A DNA stretch of 64,000 nt from Thermotoga caldifontis AZM44c09 (GCF_000828655.1 NZ_AP014509.1:1488001-1552000); one strand, 5' to 3'; positions 45,675 to 54,963 are shown, counted from the stretch's first letter. The notes: generated by a model from the letters alone, not told the origin. Program-made: numbers and translations.

Positions 45675-47297
45675 TCAGGTCCCTCTCTCAGCCAACCAGA
45701 GTTTTATGATGCTCGCGACCTCTGCGGGATCCTGTCTGAACACCTTCTCCAGATTCTCACGCAGTTCCTGCATGGCTTTCTCTTCTGGAGAAACTGCCAC
45801 CTCTTTCACCTTCTCTTCTTCGAACATTCGTTTCAGCTCTTCTTCCATTCTCACCTTTCTCGCCTCGAGAGCCTTCCTCGCTTTGACACGTCTGACCTGC
45901 AAGATGATCAAATACACCAGCATGAACGACAGGCCCGCGAGCAGGACGAGACCCACCATCATCGTCGTGTACCTTCTGCGTCGCTCCATTTCCAGCTGAC
46001 TCTTCCTGAACTCCTCTTCCACGCTCCTGTCGAACGGAAGGAACGCCACAGACACGGACAAACTCTGGTCCGTGGCGCTGGCACCTATACCCTTCTCGAT
46101 CAGGTCCGAAACGATCTTGGCCCACCTGTTCATCTCAGCCTCGTTGAAACCGCTGAAAACCGTCGATGAAGCATCGATGATCACCGAGAGGGATACGGAG
46201 CGTATCTCGCCTTCCCTGTTCTGCACGATGTTCTCGACTATCGAACTGAGCTCGTAATTCGTGATCGTCTTGGTCCTCTCGTACGTGGACGTTTCCTGCT
46301 GGGTGAGGCTCGGATAGGTGGGAGGAATGTTCGATTCTGTACCCACAGGGCCACCCGCCGGCGGCATGTTCACACTCTTTTCAGTCTCCTGCTCCTGGCT
46401 CCTGACCAAACCACCCTGTCTGCCGATTGGCTCGTATTTCGTAATCTGCCGCTCGATCTTCTCCCAGTCCAGTTTTACGTCCGGAATCACTTCGACCCTG
46501 CCAACCCCGAACACGGCTTCGAGAGTTTGCTTGACTTTCTTAGCGTAATAGCTTTCAAGGTTCATTTTCAGCTCAGTTCTGTCCGCTGCAACGAGCATCT
46601 CCGTCGAAGTCGTGACCCTATCACTCAACACGCGGGAGTACTGATCGATCACGCGCACATTTTCGAGCTTGAGCCCTTCAACCGCACCCGCGACCAGCTG
46701 CATGATTCCCTTGATCTGCTGCTGGGTCAGATCCTTTCCTGGTTCCAGAACCACGAGCACCGACGCTCTTGGTTCTGTCATCTCGCCGCGCACGTAGTAG
46801 GTGTACTTGGGAAGCGTCAAATGAACGCGTGCGCTCTTCACCCCGGAGATCGTCATGATGCTCCTTTCCAGTTCTCCCTGCAGGGCTATCTGGTAGCGAA
46901 CCTGCCTGTCGAAGCTGGTCGCACCGAGGCTTTGCTGGTCCAGAATTTCAAAGCCCCTCGTTGTCGGTCCCAGTATCCCCGCTGAGGCGAGTCTCATACG
47001 AAGTTCGTAGACGTTGTACTTCTTGGAAATCAGAATCCTGCCAGGTTCGACTCTGTACTTGATACCCATGGCGTCGAGTTGCTGGACTATGTAGCCTGCC
47101 TGTTCTTCGGACAGGCCACTCACCAGTGGTACGTAACCCGGTGCGGTGAGCAGAACTGTCATGATCACGATGACAACGAAGATAGAAACGATGATGCCTC
47201 CGAACAGAACCTTGCTCGCCGTCGGCAGGGCCTTCCACTTTTCGAGGAGCCTGGTGATGAACTCCCTGACTTTCTTGAGAAATTCCAGAAGGATCAC
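45675..47297 (-). CDS. fliF: Flagellar MS-ring protein FliF
   Basis: 540 aa. Two transmembrane helices (about 28-50 and 448-468) flank the periplasmic ring-building motifs (SGLSEEQAGYIVQQLDAMGIKY, YQIALQGELERSI, ARVHLTLP). A C-terminal cytoplasmic tail (about 470-540) binds FliG. GTG start 47297. First gene of the fliFGHI unit; divergent from the yceD operon. Confidence 0.95.
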   Translation of the reverse strand: MILLEFLKKVREFITRLLEKWKALPTASKVLFGGIIVSIFVVIVIMTVLLTAPGYVPLVSGLSEEQAGYIVQQLDAMGIKYRVEPGRILISKKYNVYELRMRLASAGILGPTTRGFEILDQQSLGATSFDRQVRYQIALQGELERSIMTISGVKSARVHLTLPKYTYYVRGEMTEPRASVLVVLEPGKDLTQQQIKGIMQLVAGAVEGLKLENVRVIDQYSRVLSDRVTTSTEMLVAADRTELKMNLESYYAKKVKQTLEAVFGVGRVEVIPDVKLDWEKIERQITKYEPIGRQGGLVRSQEQETEKSVNMPPAGGPVGTESNIPPTYPSLTQQETSTYERTKTITNYELSSIVENIVQNREGEIRSVSLSVIIDASSTVFSGFNEAEMNRWAKIVSDLIEKGIGASATDQSLSVSVAFLPFDRSVEEEFRKSQLEMERRRRYTTMMVGLVLLAGLSFMLVYLIILQVRRVKARKALEARKVRMEEELKRMFEEEKVKEVAVSPEEKAMQELRENLEKVFRQDPAEVASIIKLWLAERGT

Positions 47298-47404
47298 TCC
47301 TTCTTCTGATTTATTTTACCATCACGGAATCGTCGCAGTTCAAAACCGTCACCTATGGTTCTGAAACACGTTCGTAATGATTTGCACCTCAAAAGCCTTT
47401 ACAA

Positions 47405-47433
47405 TTGATGGGAAATCTTCAAGGGTGTAAAAT
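47405..47433 (+). promoter_or_regulatory. Promoter of the yceD-rpmF-plsX-glmS-rsfS operon
   Basis: TTGATG (47405-47410), 17-nt spacer, TAAAAT (47428-47433). The expected transcription start falls about 47440, which leaves almost no leader before the coding region and favours the TTG start at 47452 over GTG 47443. Confidence 0.65.
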
Positions 47434-47451
47434 GGAAACGGAGTGAGTGCG

Positions 47452-47994
47452 TTGGACTGGACGATAAGCGTTGAAGACGTTCTGCTCAAAAGAAGGCTGA
47501 TCCTGAACGGTATCTTCGAAGCAGACTACATAGACGCACCGAATGCACGCTGCAGGGTCGTCGAACCGATTCAGGTGAAGATCGTCGTGGTCGCTGCCCG
47601 TGACGGTATAGCGGTTGGTGGCTACGCGAGGACGGTCATCGAGCACCCGTGCGACAGGTGCTTGAAACCCGTGCTTCTCCCGATCAACGGCACCATCGAA
47701 GCACTGTACAAACCAGTCTCACAGATGCCAACGAGCGAAGAAGAGGAGTTGAACTCGCTCAGGAACGTGCTATACTACGATTCGGACCAGATAGATCTGA
47801 CGGACAGAATCATCGAAGCGATCGTGGTCGATATACCGATGAAGGTGCTCTGCAGCGAGAACTGTAAGGGACTGTGTCCTTACTGCGGTGCCGATCTGAA
47901 CGAAGAGGAAAACCACAGATGTGTTGAGCAGGACTTCGATCCGAGATGGAAAAAACTCTTCCTCGTGAAGCAGAACCTGACGAAGGAGGGCTGA
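47452..47994 (+). CDS. yceD: DUF177/YceD family protein
   Basis: 180 aa. The family core has HPCDRCLKPV followed later by DPRW near the C-terminus; here a second zinc-type CSENCKGLCPYCGADLN is present. YceD is nearly always next to rpmF and is thought to act in 23S rRNA synthesis or ribosome assembly. TTG 47452 is preferred: GGAG at 47440-47443 is 8 nt upstream. GTG 47443 is in frame. Confidence 0.9.
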   Translation: MDWTISVEDVLLKRRLILNGIFEADYIDAPNARCRVVEPIQVKIVVVAARDGIAVGGYARTVIEHPCDRCLKPVLLPINGTIEALYKPVSQMPTSEEEELNSLRNVLYYDSDQIDLTDRIIEAIVVDIPMKVLCSENCKGLCPYCGADLNEEENHRCVEQDFDPRWKKLFLVKQNLTKEG

Positions 47995-47997
47995 ACC

Positions 47998-48180
47998 GTG
48001 GCGAACCCAAAACAGAAGAGATCGAGATCGAGGACCCACATGAAGAGGGCAAAGACCTACAGGGCGATACGCGTGCCGATGGCCGTGTGCCCGAACTGTG
48101 GACAGCCAAAGTTGCCCCACAGGGTTTGCCTGCACTGCGGTTATTACAACGGCAGACAGATCCTCGAGATAGCGGAGTGA
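47998..48180 (+). CDS. rpmF: Ribosomal protein L32
   Basis: 60 aa. MANPKQKRSRSRTHMKRA at the start and the zinc-binding CPNCGQPKLPHRVCLHCG in the middle are diagnostic. GTG start, 3 nt after yceD; plsX follows after 3 nt, the classic rpmF-plsX arrangement linking ribosome and membrane synthesis. Confidence 0.96.
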   Translation: MANPKQKRSRSRTHMKRAKTYRAIRVPMAVCPNCGQPKLPHRVCLHCGYYNGRQILEIAE

Positions 48181-48183
48181 GGC

Positions 48184-49173
48184 ATGCCGAGAATAGGTCT
48201 TGACGTCATGGGAGGAGACAGGGCGCCCGTTGAAATCGTTGAGGGCGCCAGGTTGTTCCTTGCAGACAAAAAATGCGAACTCGTCCTGATCGGAACGAAG
48301 GAAGCGTTGAGCGGCATAGACGGAGTAGAAAAGGTTGAAGTGAGCGACTTCCTTCCCATGGACGTCAAGCCGACCGAAGTCGTCCGCAGAAAAAATTCTT
48401 CCATGCACGTGGGGCTTCAGCTTTTGAAGGAAAAGAGGATCGATGCCTTCGTCAGCGCCGGAAACACCGGCGCTTTGCTTGCTGGTGCGACCCTCATAGT
48501 TGGTAGACTTGAAACGGTCGACAGGCCTGCGCTCGCGATTCCCGTTCCCTCGCTCAACGGTTTCACCGTCCTCATAGACGCGGGTGCGAACGTCAGGGTG
48601 AGACCCGAGCACATACTGGATTTTGCGATCATGGGCGTTGCGTACGCGAGGGTGCTGGGTAAAGAGAATCCGAAGGTAGGGCTACTCAACGTAGGTGAGG
48701 AAGAGACCAAGGGCGATGAAACGACGAAGGAGGCGTTCCAGCTTTTGAAGGATCACCTTCCCGAGAATTTCTTGGGAAACGTTGAGGGGCACGACATAAA
48801 CACTGGAAAAGTTGACGTGGTCGTGTGCGACGGCTTTTCTGGAAACGTGGCCATGAAGACGATGGAAGGCACCGCGAAATTGATCGTCACGACGCTGAAG
48901 AACGAGATCAAGAGTGCGGGTTTGTTTGAAAAACTCGGCGCGCTGATGCTCTCAAAGACTCTGCGAAAGATGATGGAGAGGCTCGATCCGAGGACCTACG
49001 GTGGAGGTTTCATTCTCGGTGTGAGAGGTTTGGTCGTGAAAGCGCACGGTTCTTCGGACAGAAAAGCGATAAGAAACGCTTTAGAGGTCGCACTGAAAGG
49101 AGTGCAGATGGACTTGGTTGAGAAGATCGCCGGAGGGATCGCACGTGTGCGGGATAGTGGGGTTGGTGGGTGA
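48184..49173 (+). CDS. plsX: Phosphate acyltransferase PlsX
   Basis: Makes acyl-phosphate from acyl-ACP for phospholipid synthesis. 329 aa. GLDVMGGDRAP at the N-terminus, SAGNTGALLAGATL and VCDGFSGNVAMKTMEGTA are family signatures. The end overlaps the glmS start by 29 nt. No fab genes follow; glmS comes next instead. Confidence 0.95.
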   Translation: MPRIGLDVMGGDRAPVEIVEGARLFLADKKCELVLIGTKEALSGIDGVEKVEVSDFLPMDVKPTEVVRRKNSSMHVGLQLLKEKRIDAFVSAGNTGALLAGATLIVGRLETVDRPALAIPVPSLNGFTVLIDAGANVRVRPEHILDFAIMGVAYARVLGKENPKVGLLNVGEEETKGDETTKEAFQLLKDHLPENFLGNVEGHDINTGKVDVVVCDGFSGNVAMKTMEGTAKLIVTTLKNEIKSAGLFEKLGALMLSKTLRKMMERLDPRTYGGGFILGVRGLVVKAHGSSDRKAIRNALEVALKGVQMDLVEKIAGGIARVRDSGVGG

Positions 49174-50965
49174 GGTCACCGTTTCGGATCTTGTGGAAGC
49201 TCTCGAGAGGCTCGAATACAGGGGTTACGATTCGGCTGGCGTTGCTTTTCTTCGAAATTCAGACCTCCACATAGAGAAGAACAAGGGCAAGGTGGAGGTT
49301 CTCAAGGGAAAACTCTCGCAGCTTCTCGGTGAGAGGATCCCGATCGGCATCGCGCACACGCGCTGGGCGACGCACGGAGAACCGAACGATATCAACGCGC
49401 ACCCTCACACGGACTGCCACACCAGACTCTGCGTTGTGCACAATGGAATCATAGAGAACTTCAAAGAGCTTCGAAGGAGGCTCGAAGAAGTCGGCCACAG
49501 GTTCGTCTCTGACACCGACACGGAAGTGATCCCGCACTTGATCGAAGAGTACTACACGTCGGACCTGGTTGAGGCGGTGCGAAAGGCTGTGAAACTGCTC
49601 GAAGGAAGCTTCGCCATAGCGGTGATGCACGTGGACCATCCAGACCTCATAGTGGGCGCGAGGAAAGGTTCTCCACTGATCTTGACGATCGGTGAAAAGG
49701 TTGCAGGTGTCGCTTCGGACGTGACGCCCTTGTTGAAGTACTCCAGAGACATGGTGTTCTTAGAGGATGGAGACATGTTCTGGGTGAGCAACCACGGGTT
49801 TGAGGTCTTCGACGTGATGGGGAGAAAAAGGGATCGAAAGATGCTGAGGGTGGAATGGTCCTACGAAACGGCACAGAAGTCTGGCTACAAGCATTACATG
49901 CTCAAGGAGATCTTCGAGGAACCCTCCGCGGTTGCGGCGACACTCTCTGGAAGGATCAAGAACAACAGGGTGAACTTACCAGAGATAGAAGAACTGCACG
50001 AAACGCTCAAGAATTCGAAGGTTTTGAAGGTGGTTGCATGCGGCACGAGTAGCTATGCGGCGCTGTCTTTCAAGTATTTTCTCGAGAATCTGTGCGATGT
50101 CAGCGTGGATGTGGAGGTCTCTTCGGAGTTCAGATACAAAAGACCAAACTTCGACGATAAAACGATCCTGATCGCCGTTTCTCAGTCGGGAGAGACTGCG
50201 GACACGCTCGAGTCTGTGAGGCTGGCACGTTCTAAAGGAGCGAAGATTCTGGCGGTCACCAACGTCGTCGGCTCGACATTGATGAGGGAATCCGATTTCA
50301 CACTCCTGTTGAACGCCGGACCGGAGATCAGCGTCGCCGCGACGAAGAGTTATGTGACACAGCTCGTGCTTCTGTACCTGCTCGGATTGAAGATCGTTGA
50401 ACTCAAAGGCGAATGGAATGAAAACACTGCAAGGATCCTCGACGGTCTTTTGAGGCTCCCGGAAGTGCTGGACGCGACGCTCAGCAGGGCCGAGCAGATA
50501 AGGGAAGTGGCTCTGAAGTACAAAGGTTTTCAACACTTCATGTACATAGGAAGAGGCATCGGTTATCCCACAGCGCTCGAAGGCGCCCTGAAGCTCAAGG
50601 AGATCAGCTACATCCATGCGACTGCTTACCCTGCGGGCGAACTGAAACACGGACCGATAGCGCTGCTCGGACCGGATTTTCCAGTTTTCGCGATTTCGCC
50701 GTGCGATGTCCTGTACAACAAGGTGAAGAACAACATGATAGAGTGCAAGGCACGAAAGGCAAAACTGATCGCACTCACCAGCGACGATTGCGAAGATGTG
50801 AACGAGATCGCCGACGACGTGCTGAGCGTGAACACCTACCATGAACAGCTCTATCCTGTGCTGATGGCTCCAGTGATCCAGCTGTTCGCCTACTACATAG
50901 CGGACAGTTTGGGACACGATCCGGACAAACCGAGGAATCTGGCGAAGAGCGTGACCGTGGAGTGA
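49145..50965 (+). CDS. glmS: Glutamine-fructose-6-phosphate aminotransferase
   Basis: 606 aa. Makes glucosamine 6-phosphate for peptidoglycan and surface glycans. GTG 49145 places Cys2 (mature Cys1, MCGIVGLVG) at the N-terminus as the Ntn nucleophile requires, so the longer frame from 49118 is rejected. Glutaminase motifs YRGYDSAGVA and HTRWATHG; two SIS domains with CGTSSYA and SQSGETADT; C-terminus LAKSVTVE is typical. No glmS ribozyme-like leader is possible, since the start lies within plsX. Confidence 0.96.
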   Translation: MCGIVGLVGEVTVSDLVEALERLEYRGYDSAGVAFLRNSDLHIEKNKGKVEVLKGKLSQLLGERIPIGIAHTRWATHGEPNDINAHPHTDCHTRLCVVHNGIIENFKELRRRLEEVGHRFVSDTDTEVIPHLIEEYYTSDLVEAVRKAVKLLEGSFAIAVMHVDHPDLIVGARKGSPLILTIGEKVAGVASDVTPLLKYSRDMVFLEDGDMFWVSNHGFEVFDVMGRKRDRKMLRVEWSYETAQKSGYKHYMLKEIFEEPSAVAATLSGRIKNNRVNLPEIEELHETLKNSKVLKVVACGTSSYAALSFKYFLENLCDVSVDVEVSSEFRYKRPNFDDKTILIAVSQSGETADTLESVRLARSKGAKILAVTNVVGSTLMRESDFTLLLNAGPEISVAATKSYVTQLVLLYLLGLKIVELKGEWNENTARILDGLLRLPEVLDATLSRAEQIREVALKYKGFQHFMYIGRGIGYPTALEGALKLKEISYIHATAYPAGELKHGPIALLGPDFPVFAISPCDVLYNKVKNNMIECKARKAKLIALTSDDCEDVNEIADDVLSVNTYHEQLYPVLMAPVIQLFAYYIADSLGHDPDKPRNLAKSVTVE

Positions 50966-50969
50966 TGTC

Positions 50970-51302
50970 ATGGAACTTTTGAAGAAGCTCTTTGACCTGC
51001 TGAACGAGAAAGAAGCGATCAATCCCGTGGTGCTCGATATGAGAAAAACTCCGATGCCTGCAGATTTCTTCGTGATCGCCACGGCGAACTCCCAAACGCA
51101 CATGAACACACTCAGAGATGCCGTGGTCGAGTTTTTTCTGCTCAACAACCACTCGCTGATCTACTATGACAAGGGTGAAGGTTACGACTGGCTGCTGATA
51201 GATGCGGGAGACATCGTCGTCCACGTGTTCACGGCACGTGGGAGGGAGTTTTACGATCTCGAAGGACTCTGGAGCGATGCGGCCAAGCTCTTTCAAGCTT
51301 GA
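50970..51302 (+). CDS. rsfS: Ribosomal silencing factor RsfS
   Basis: 110 aa Iojap-family protein that blocks subunit joining by binding L14. Landmarks: INPVVLDMRK, ADFFVIATANSQTHMNTL, DWLLIDAGDIVVHVF and FYDLEGLW. Last gene of the operon; its end overlaps the converging fba gene by 10 nt. Confidence 0.93.
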   Translation: MELLKKLFDLLNEKEAINPVVLDMRKTPMPADFFVIATANSQTHMNTLRDAVVEFFLLNNHSLIYYDKGEGYDWLLIDAGDIVVHVFTARGREFYDLEGLWSDAAKLFQA

Positions 51303-52225
51303 CCGCTGCAACCAAGGACGTTCCTCATCTTGTGCTTCACAACCTGTTTTATCGCCTCGCGCGCTGGTCCCAGATACTTCCTCGGGTCGAACTCCTCGGG
51401 ATGCAGTGCGAAGACTTCTCTGATCGTCGCGGTCATCGCGAGCCTCAGGTCGGTGTCTATGTTCACCTTGCAGATACCCATCGTGGTGGCCTTTCGGATC
51501 ATCTCCTCGGGTACACCTTGGGCACCCTCGATCTTTCCGCCGTACTTGTTCACTTTCTCTACGAACTCTGGAAGGACGCTGGAAGCCCCGTGGAGCACTA
51601 ATGGAAAGCCGGGTAATCTGCTGGCGATCTCTCTGAGTCTGTCGAAATCGAGCCTGGGCTCTCCTTTGAACTTGTACGCACCGTGGCTCGTTCCGATCGC
51701 TATCGCGAGCGAATCGACGTTCGTTCTCTCGACGAACTCCTCCGCCTTGTCTGGATCCGTCATGAAGGCTTCCCTTTCGCTCACCACGACGTGTTCTTCA
51801 ACACCAATGAGCCTTCCCAGTTCCCCTTCAACCACGACACCGCGTGCGTGCGCGTAATCGACGACCTGCTTCGTGAGCTTGACGTTCTCCTCGAAAGGAA
51901 GGTGCGAACCATCGATCATGACTGAAGTGAAGAAGCCGGTGTCTATGACGGCCTTGCACAGTTCGAAAGAATCTCCATGATCCAGATGGACACAGATGGG
52001 GATGTCGGGTGCGTCTTCCAAGGCGGCCTGGATCAGCTTGATCAGATAAACCTGCTTGGCGTACTTGCGCGCACCGGCGGAGATCTGAAGTATCACGGGG
52101 GCTCTCTCTTCCTTCGCGGCTTCAATGACACCCTGAAGGATCTCCATGTTGTTGACGTTGAACGCACCTATGGCGTACTTGCCGTAGGCTTTTTGAAACA
52201 TCTCCTTCGAACTGACGAGTGGCAT
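51293..52225 (-). CDS. fba: Class II fructose-bisphosphate aldolase
   Basis: Zn2+-dependent aldolase of glycolysis, 310 aa. Zinc ligands in HLDHG and GTSHG and LHGASSV, GELG loop (VEGELGRLIGVEE), and VNIDTDLRLA. ATG 52225 has GGGAGGT upstream; the open frame runs further (to 52285) but through the tRNA-Ser 3' end. Expressed downstream of tRNA-Ser. Confidence 0.95.
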   Translation of the reverse strand: MPLVSSKEMFQKAYGKYAIGAFNVNNMEILQGVIEAAKEERAPVILQISAGARKYAKQVYLIKLIQAALEDAPDIPICVHLDHGDSFELCKAVIDTGFFTSVMIDGSHLPFEENVKLTKQVVDYAHARGVVVEGELGRLIGVEEHVVVSEREAFMTDPDKAEEFVERTNVDSLAIAIGTSHGAYKFKGEPRLDFDRLREIASRLPGFPLVLHGASSVLPEFVEKVNKYGGKIEGAQGVPEEMIRKATTMGICKVNIDTDLRLAMTATIREVFALHPEEFDPRKYLGPAREAIKQVVKHKMRNVLGCSGQA

Positions 52226-52257
52226 AGGCAGACCTCCCAACGTTGGTGTACGGGTTC

Positions 52258-52347
52258 TGGCGGAGGCGGTGGGACTCGAACCCACAAGGGGGCTTCGCCC
52301 CCACCGGTTTTCAAGACCGGCTCCTTAGCCAGTTCGGACACGCCTCC
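52258..52347 (-). tRNA. tRNA-Ser (UGA)
   Basis: 90 nt, minus strand. Acceptor GGAGGCG/CGCCTCC, anticodon stem CCGGT/ACCGG with loop CTTGAAA giving TGA, a long variable arm (GGGGGCGAAGCCCCC) as expected for class II tRNAs, T loop TTCGAGT, discriminator G and encoded CCA. A TATAAT on the minus strand at 52355-52360 lies just upstream. Confidence 0.95.
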
Positions 52348-52394
52348 AGCTCATATTATACTCGCAGGTGGAACTTTGAAAAGGAGGGAAGAAG

Positions 52395-53249
52395 ATGACG
52401 ATCCTCGGGCTGGACGGTGGCGGTACAAGCCTGAAGGCCACGGTCGCGAAGGATGGCCGGGTGATGAAGAGGAAAAGCTTCGAAAAGGGTGTGAACATGA
52501 GTGCGGTGAGCGCTGAAGAATTAGAAAAAGTGATCAGGGACGTCAGGGGCTGGTCCGGGCCCGTGGACGAGGTCAGGGCTGGTTTTTCGGGCGCGGGTGA
52601 TCCTGAAAGAAGGATGGTTCTTGAAAATATCCTTGAGAAAGTCTTTCCGAAGGCTAAGCGGATCGTCATGTCGGACGCAGAAGCCGTCCTGGCGTGTTGC
52701 TACGATGGTAAGCCGATCGTTGTGGCGATCGCGGGGACAGGTTCGATCGTGGTCGGCGTGGACGAAACGGGCAGATTCGTGCGCGCCGGTGGTTGGGGAC
52801 ATCTGTTCGACGACGAGGCGAGTGCGTTCAGCATAGTGAAAAGCCTCATCTCAGAAGCGCTGCTCCACGTGGATGGCCTTGCGGGACACGATCCGGTCTT
52901 CTACGAACTCTTGAACCACTTCAACTTTGACAGGCTCGAGCAGCTCGCCAACCTGCAGAGACTCCCCGACTTCAAAGAAAAGATCGCTTCGTTCGCTAAA
53001 GTGATGCCGAACACGCCTCTGGTTAAAAGGATCATCAAGACAGAGCTGAAGCTCTTCACAGACAGAGTCCGTCAGGTCCTGGCCAGCACGAACGCTTCGA
53101 AAGTTTTCGGCTTCGGTGGTATGTTCCAGAACGAAGAATACAGAAGAACGTTCTGTTCGCTCCTGAAAGACGTGGAGTTCGAACTGCTGAAACTGAACGT
53201 CGATGAAGCGTTGGCAACGCGGAGCGAGCTCAGGGTCGAATTCAGATAA
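52395..53249 (+). CDS. BadF/BadG/BcrA-type ATPase (N-acetylglucosamine kinase-like)
   Basis: 284 aa, ASKHA fold. Phosphate 1 motif LGLDGGGTSLKA, phosphate 2 AIAGTGS and GGWGHLFDDEASAF match BadF-type sugar kinases (human NAGK, bacterial GlcNAc/glucosamine kinases). No Fe-S cysteines, so it is not a dehydratase activator. Probably phosphorylates an amino sugar recovered from the wall or environment. AAGGAGGGAAG precedes ATG 52395. Confidence 0.85.
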   Translation: MTILGLDGGGTSLKATVAKDGRVMKRKSFEKGVNMSAVSAEELEKVIRDVRGWSGPVDEVRAGFSGAGDPERRMVLENILEKVFPKAKRIVMSDAEAVLACCYDGKPIVVAIAGTGSIVVGVDETGRFVRAGGWGHLFDDEASAFSIVKSLISEALLHVDGLAGHDPVFYELLNHFNFDRLEQLANLQRLPDFKEKIASFAKVMPNTPLVKRIIKTELKLFTDRVRQVLASTNASKVFGFGGMFQNEEYRRTFCSLLKDVEFELLKLNVDEALATRSELRVEFR

Positions 53250-53273
53250 GTAGGGTTCGGAACTTTCTGAGGC

Positions 53274-53450
53274 TCATCGCAGAATCTTTCGCATCACTTT
53301 TCCTGCCGCCCTCCATGCGGCTCTGCGTGCCAGTCGCTTCGCCACGGCTCTGGGTCCTCTCCTAACAGCTTGAACATCACCGATGAGTCGCGCCAGTGCG
53401 TAGAGAAAACCCCGGAAGCTGGACAAGAAGCTTCCCCGACGGCGCGCCAT
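53274..53450 (-). CDS. Small arginine-rich protein, 58 aa
   Basis: Short ORF from ATG 53450 to TGA 53274. It starts MARRRGSFLSSFRGFLYALA and continues with basic helical segments rich in Arg, Lys and Ala (AVAKRLARRAAWRAAGK, end MRKILR). About a quarter of residues are Arg and there are almost no acidic ones. GGGGGG (53457-53462) lies 6 nt upstream as Shine-Dalgarno. Arg/Ala pattern suggests an amphipathic, nucleic-acid- or membrane-binding helix. I cannot name the family. It sits downstream of tRNA-Pro and the tldE/tldD pair on the same strand; another frame in the region (53294-53479) lacks these signs. Confidence 0.65.
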   Translation of the reverse strand: MARRRGSFLSSFRGFLYALARLIGDVQAVRRGPRAVAKRLARRAAWRAAGKVMRKILR

Positions 53451-53484
53451 CTTCTATCCCCCCAGAGACAGCGATACAAAAAAT

Positions 53485-53561
53485 TGGTCGGGGCGACTGG
53501 ACTTGAACCAGCGACCTCCTGCTCCCAAGGCAGGCGCGCTAGCCGTCTGCGCTACGCCCCG
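53485..53561 (-). tRNA. tRNA-Pro (UGG)
   Basis: 77 nt, minus strand. Acceptor CGGGGCG/CGCCCCG, anticodon stem CCTGC/GCAGG with loop CTTGGGA giving TGG, T arm with TTCAAGT loop, discriminator A and encoded CCA. Confidence 0.95.
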
Positions 53562-53573
53562 ACCACGTTAACA

Positions 53574-53602
53574 ATCATACCATCATCGAAAGACCTTTTC
53601 AA
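53574..53602 (-). promoter_or_regulatory. Promoter of tRNA-Pro
   Basis: On the minus strand TTGAAA (53602-53597), a 17-nt spacer and TATGAT (53579-53574), ending 12 nt before the tRNA 5' end. It may also carry the 58-aa ORF downstream. Confidence 0.75.
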
Positions 53603-53631
53603 GATCCTTCGGTTCAGGTCTCAGCTCGACT

Positions 53632-54963
53632 TCACGCGGTCTTCGAGGTGAAATTGAAGTTCTTCACCTTCATGTACGGTGCGACCTGTGGGAAGTACTC
53701 GGACGCGACCGATTCGATCTCTTTCGAGATCGCCTCGATGTTCTGAGTGAAGTCAAAGAACTTCACGTTGAACCTCATGTTCTTGACAGCCTTCGTGAGT
53801 TGACCTTTCTCAACGATGAACGTTCCATCGCGCGTCATACCCGTGAACATGGCCTGCTGCGGATCGACGATGTTCATGTAATGGAACCTGTTCACGTAGA
53901 TTCCTCTATCGGTGTTCTTTATCATGTCTTCGACGGATGCACTTCCCGCCGCGACGACCAGATTGGCTGGCGTGCTGCTGTCCAGATCGTCCAGGCTCAG
54001 GGTGTGGCCCGTGGGCTTTCTGTTGAACCTCAGCGCCGCACCGTGTGAGTAGAAGACGTTTTTGAACACACCGTTCTCTATGATGGGCATCTTCTCTCTC
54101 TTCTTACCGCACAGATCGTACATCAGTGGCAGCTGCATGGGATGCGTCGGATCATCGTAAACGTTCAGCTCGTCCGGGCCGACCTTGTTTCCAAGGTACT
54201 TCACGGAGGGACTGAGCTTGAGCTCGTAAGTGTAGCCGTTCGTGCACAGCCAGGCGAAGTACATGAACAGATCGCTCACAGCCTCGGGTCCCAGAATCAC
54301 GGTGTAGGTGCCCGGGTCTATCTCAACTGGGCTTTTAGACATCTTCGCGAACCTCACGGCGCGTTCCACTTTCTCGTCCACGTTCAGTTCCTCGTAGCTC
54401 TTCGCCACACCCGAGGCGTAACCGCTGCCGGAGTCGCACATCGCAACGACGTTGAACGACACACCTCCGAAGGACTGGTACAGGAAGGTACCGTTCGAAC
54501 TCATGATCACGTTCTCCGTCACGTTGTCGCTGACGTACCCGAACAAGAGCACATCTTCGCCCGCGATCCTGAGCATGCGATCGAAGATGCTGGCCCTCTG
54601 CTCCGCAAAAACTTTTTTGAGCGATTCTGCCACGTTCTCAACCGGATAACCGACGGAGACGTCGGGGAGTTTGAAGTTGTAGTCCAGCGGGGTTGCGAAC
54701 TCCAGCATCTTTTCTAACCTTTCTCTGAGAGATTTCAGTCCGGAAACTGTCAGATCGTTGCTCGTTGCCAGAGCCAGCTTGTTGTCCTTCGTCACGAGCA
54801 CAGACAGAGACGCCTTCTTCTCGGCCACGTTCTGATGGATCCTGCTGTTTGCGAAGCGCGTGAGTGATTGGTCTTGCTCCCAGACCACCGCGAGAAACTT
54901 CATCCCGATGAAGTGTTCGTTCATGAGCCTGAACAGATTTCTATAGAACGTTTCGCCCCTCAT
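53632..54963 (-). CDS. pmbA: TldE/PmbA-family metalloprotease subunit
   Basis: 443 aa. PmbA/TldE fold similar to T. maritima TM0727. It lacks the HExxxH site, as expected for the non-catalytic partner of the TldD/E heterodimer that trims unfolded or leader peptides. Landmarks: YTVILGPEAVSDLF, the glycine-rich GHTLSLDDLDSSTPANLVVAAG, and the C-terminal EKGQLTKAVKNMRFN. The start overlaps the tldD stop by 4 nt. Confidence 0.88.
   Translation of the reverse strand: MRGETFYRNLFRLMNEHFIGMKFLAVVWEQDQSLTRFANSRIHQNVAEKKASLSVLVTKDNKLALATSNDLTVSGLKSLRERLEKMLEFATPLDYNFKLPDVSVGYPVENVAESLKKVFAEQRASIFDRMLRIAGEDVLLFGYVSDNVTENVIMSSNGTFLYQSFGGVSFNVVAMCDSGSGYASGVAKSYEELNVDEKVERAVRFAKMSKSPVEIDPGTYTVILGPEAVSDLFMYFAWLCTNGYTYELKLSPSVKYLGNKVGPDELNVYDDPTHPMQLPLMYDLCGKKREKMPIIENGVFKNVFYSHGAALRFNRKPTGHTLSLDDLDSSTPANLVVAAGSASVEDMIKNTDRGIYVNRFHYMNIVDPQQAMFTGMTRDGTFIVEKGQLTKAVKNMRFNVKFFDFTQNIEAISKEIESVASEYFPQVAPYMKVKNFNFTSKTA

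Noticed and set aside
48900..49145. glmS ribozyme-type leader upstream of glmS
   Set aside because: The glmS start lies inside plsX and no separate leader exists.
49976..51148. 390-aa open frame on the minus strand
   Set aside because: Antisense of glmS and rsfS; no SD and no family pattern.
53294..53479. 61-aa frame overlapping the 58-aa ORF
   Set aside because: Lies in another frame of the same strand, has no SD, and its Trp/Cys-rich composition is not protein-like; the 58-aa frame has an SD and a coherent helical pattern.
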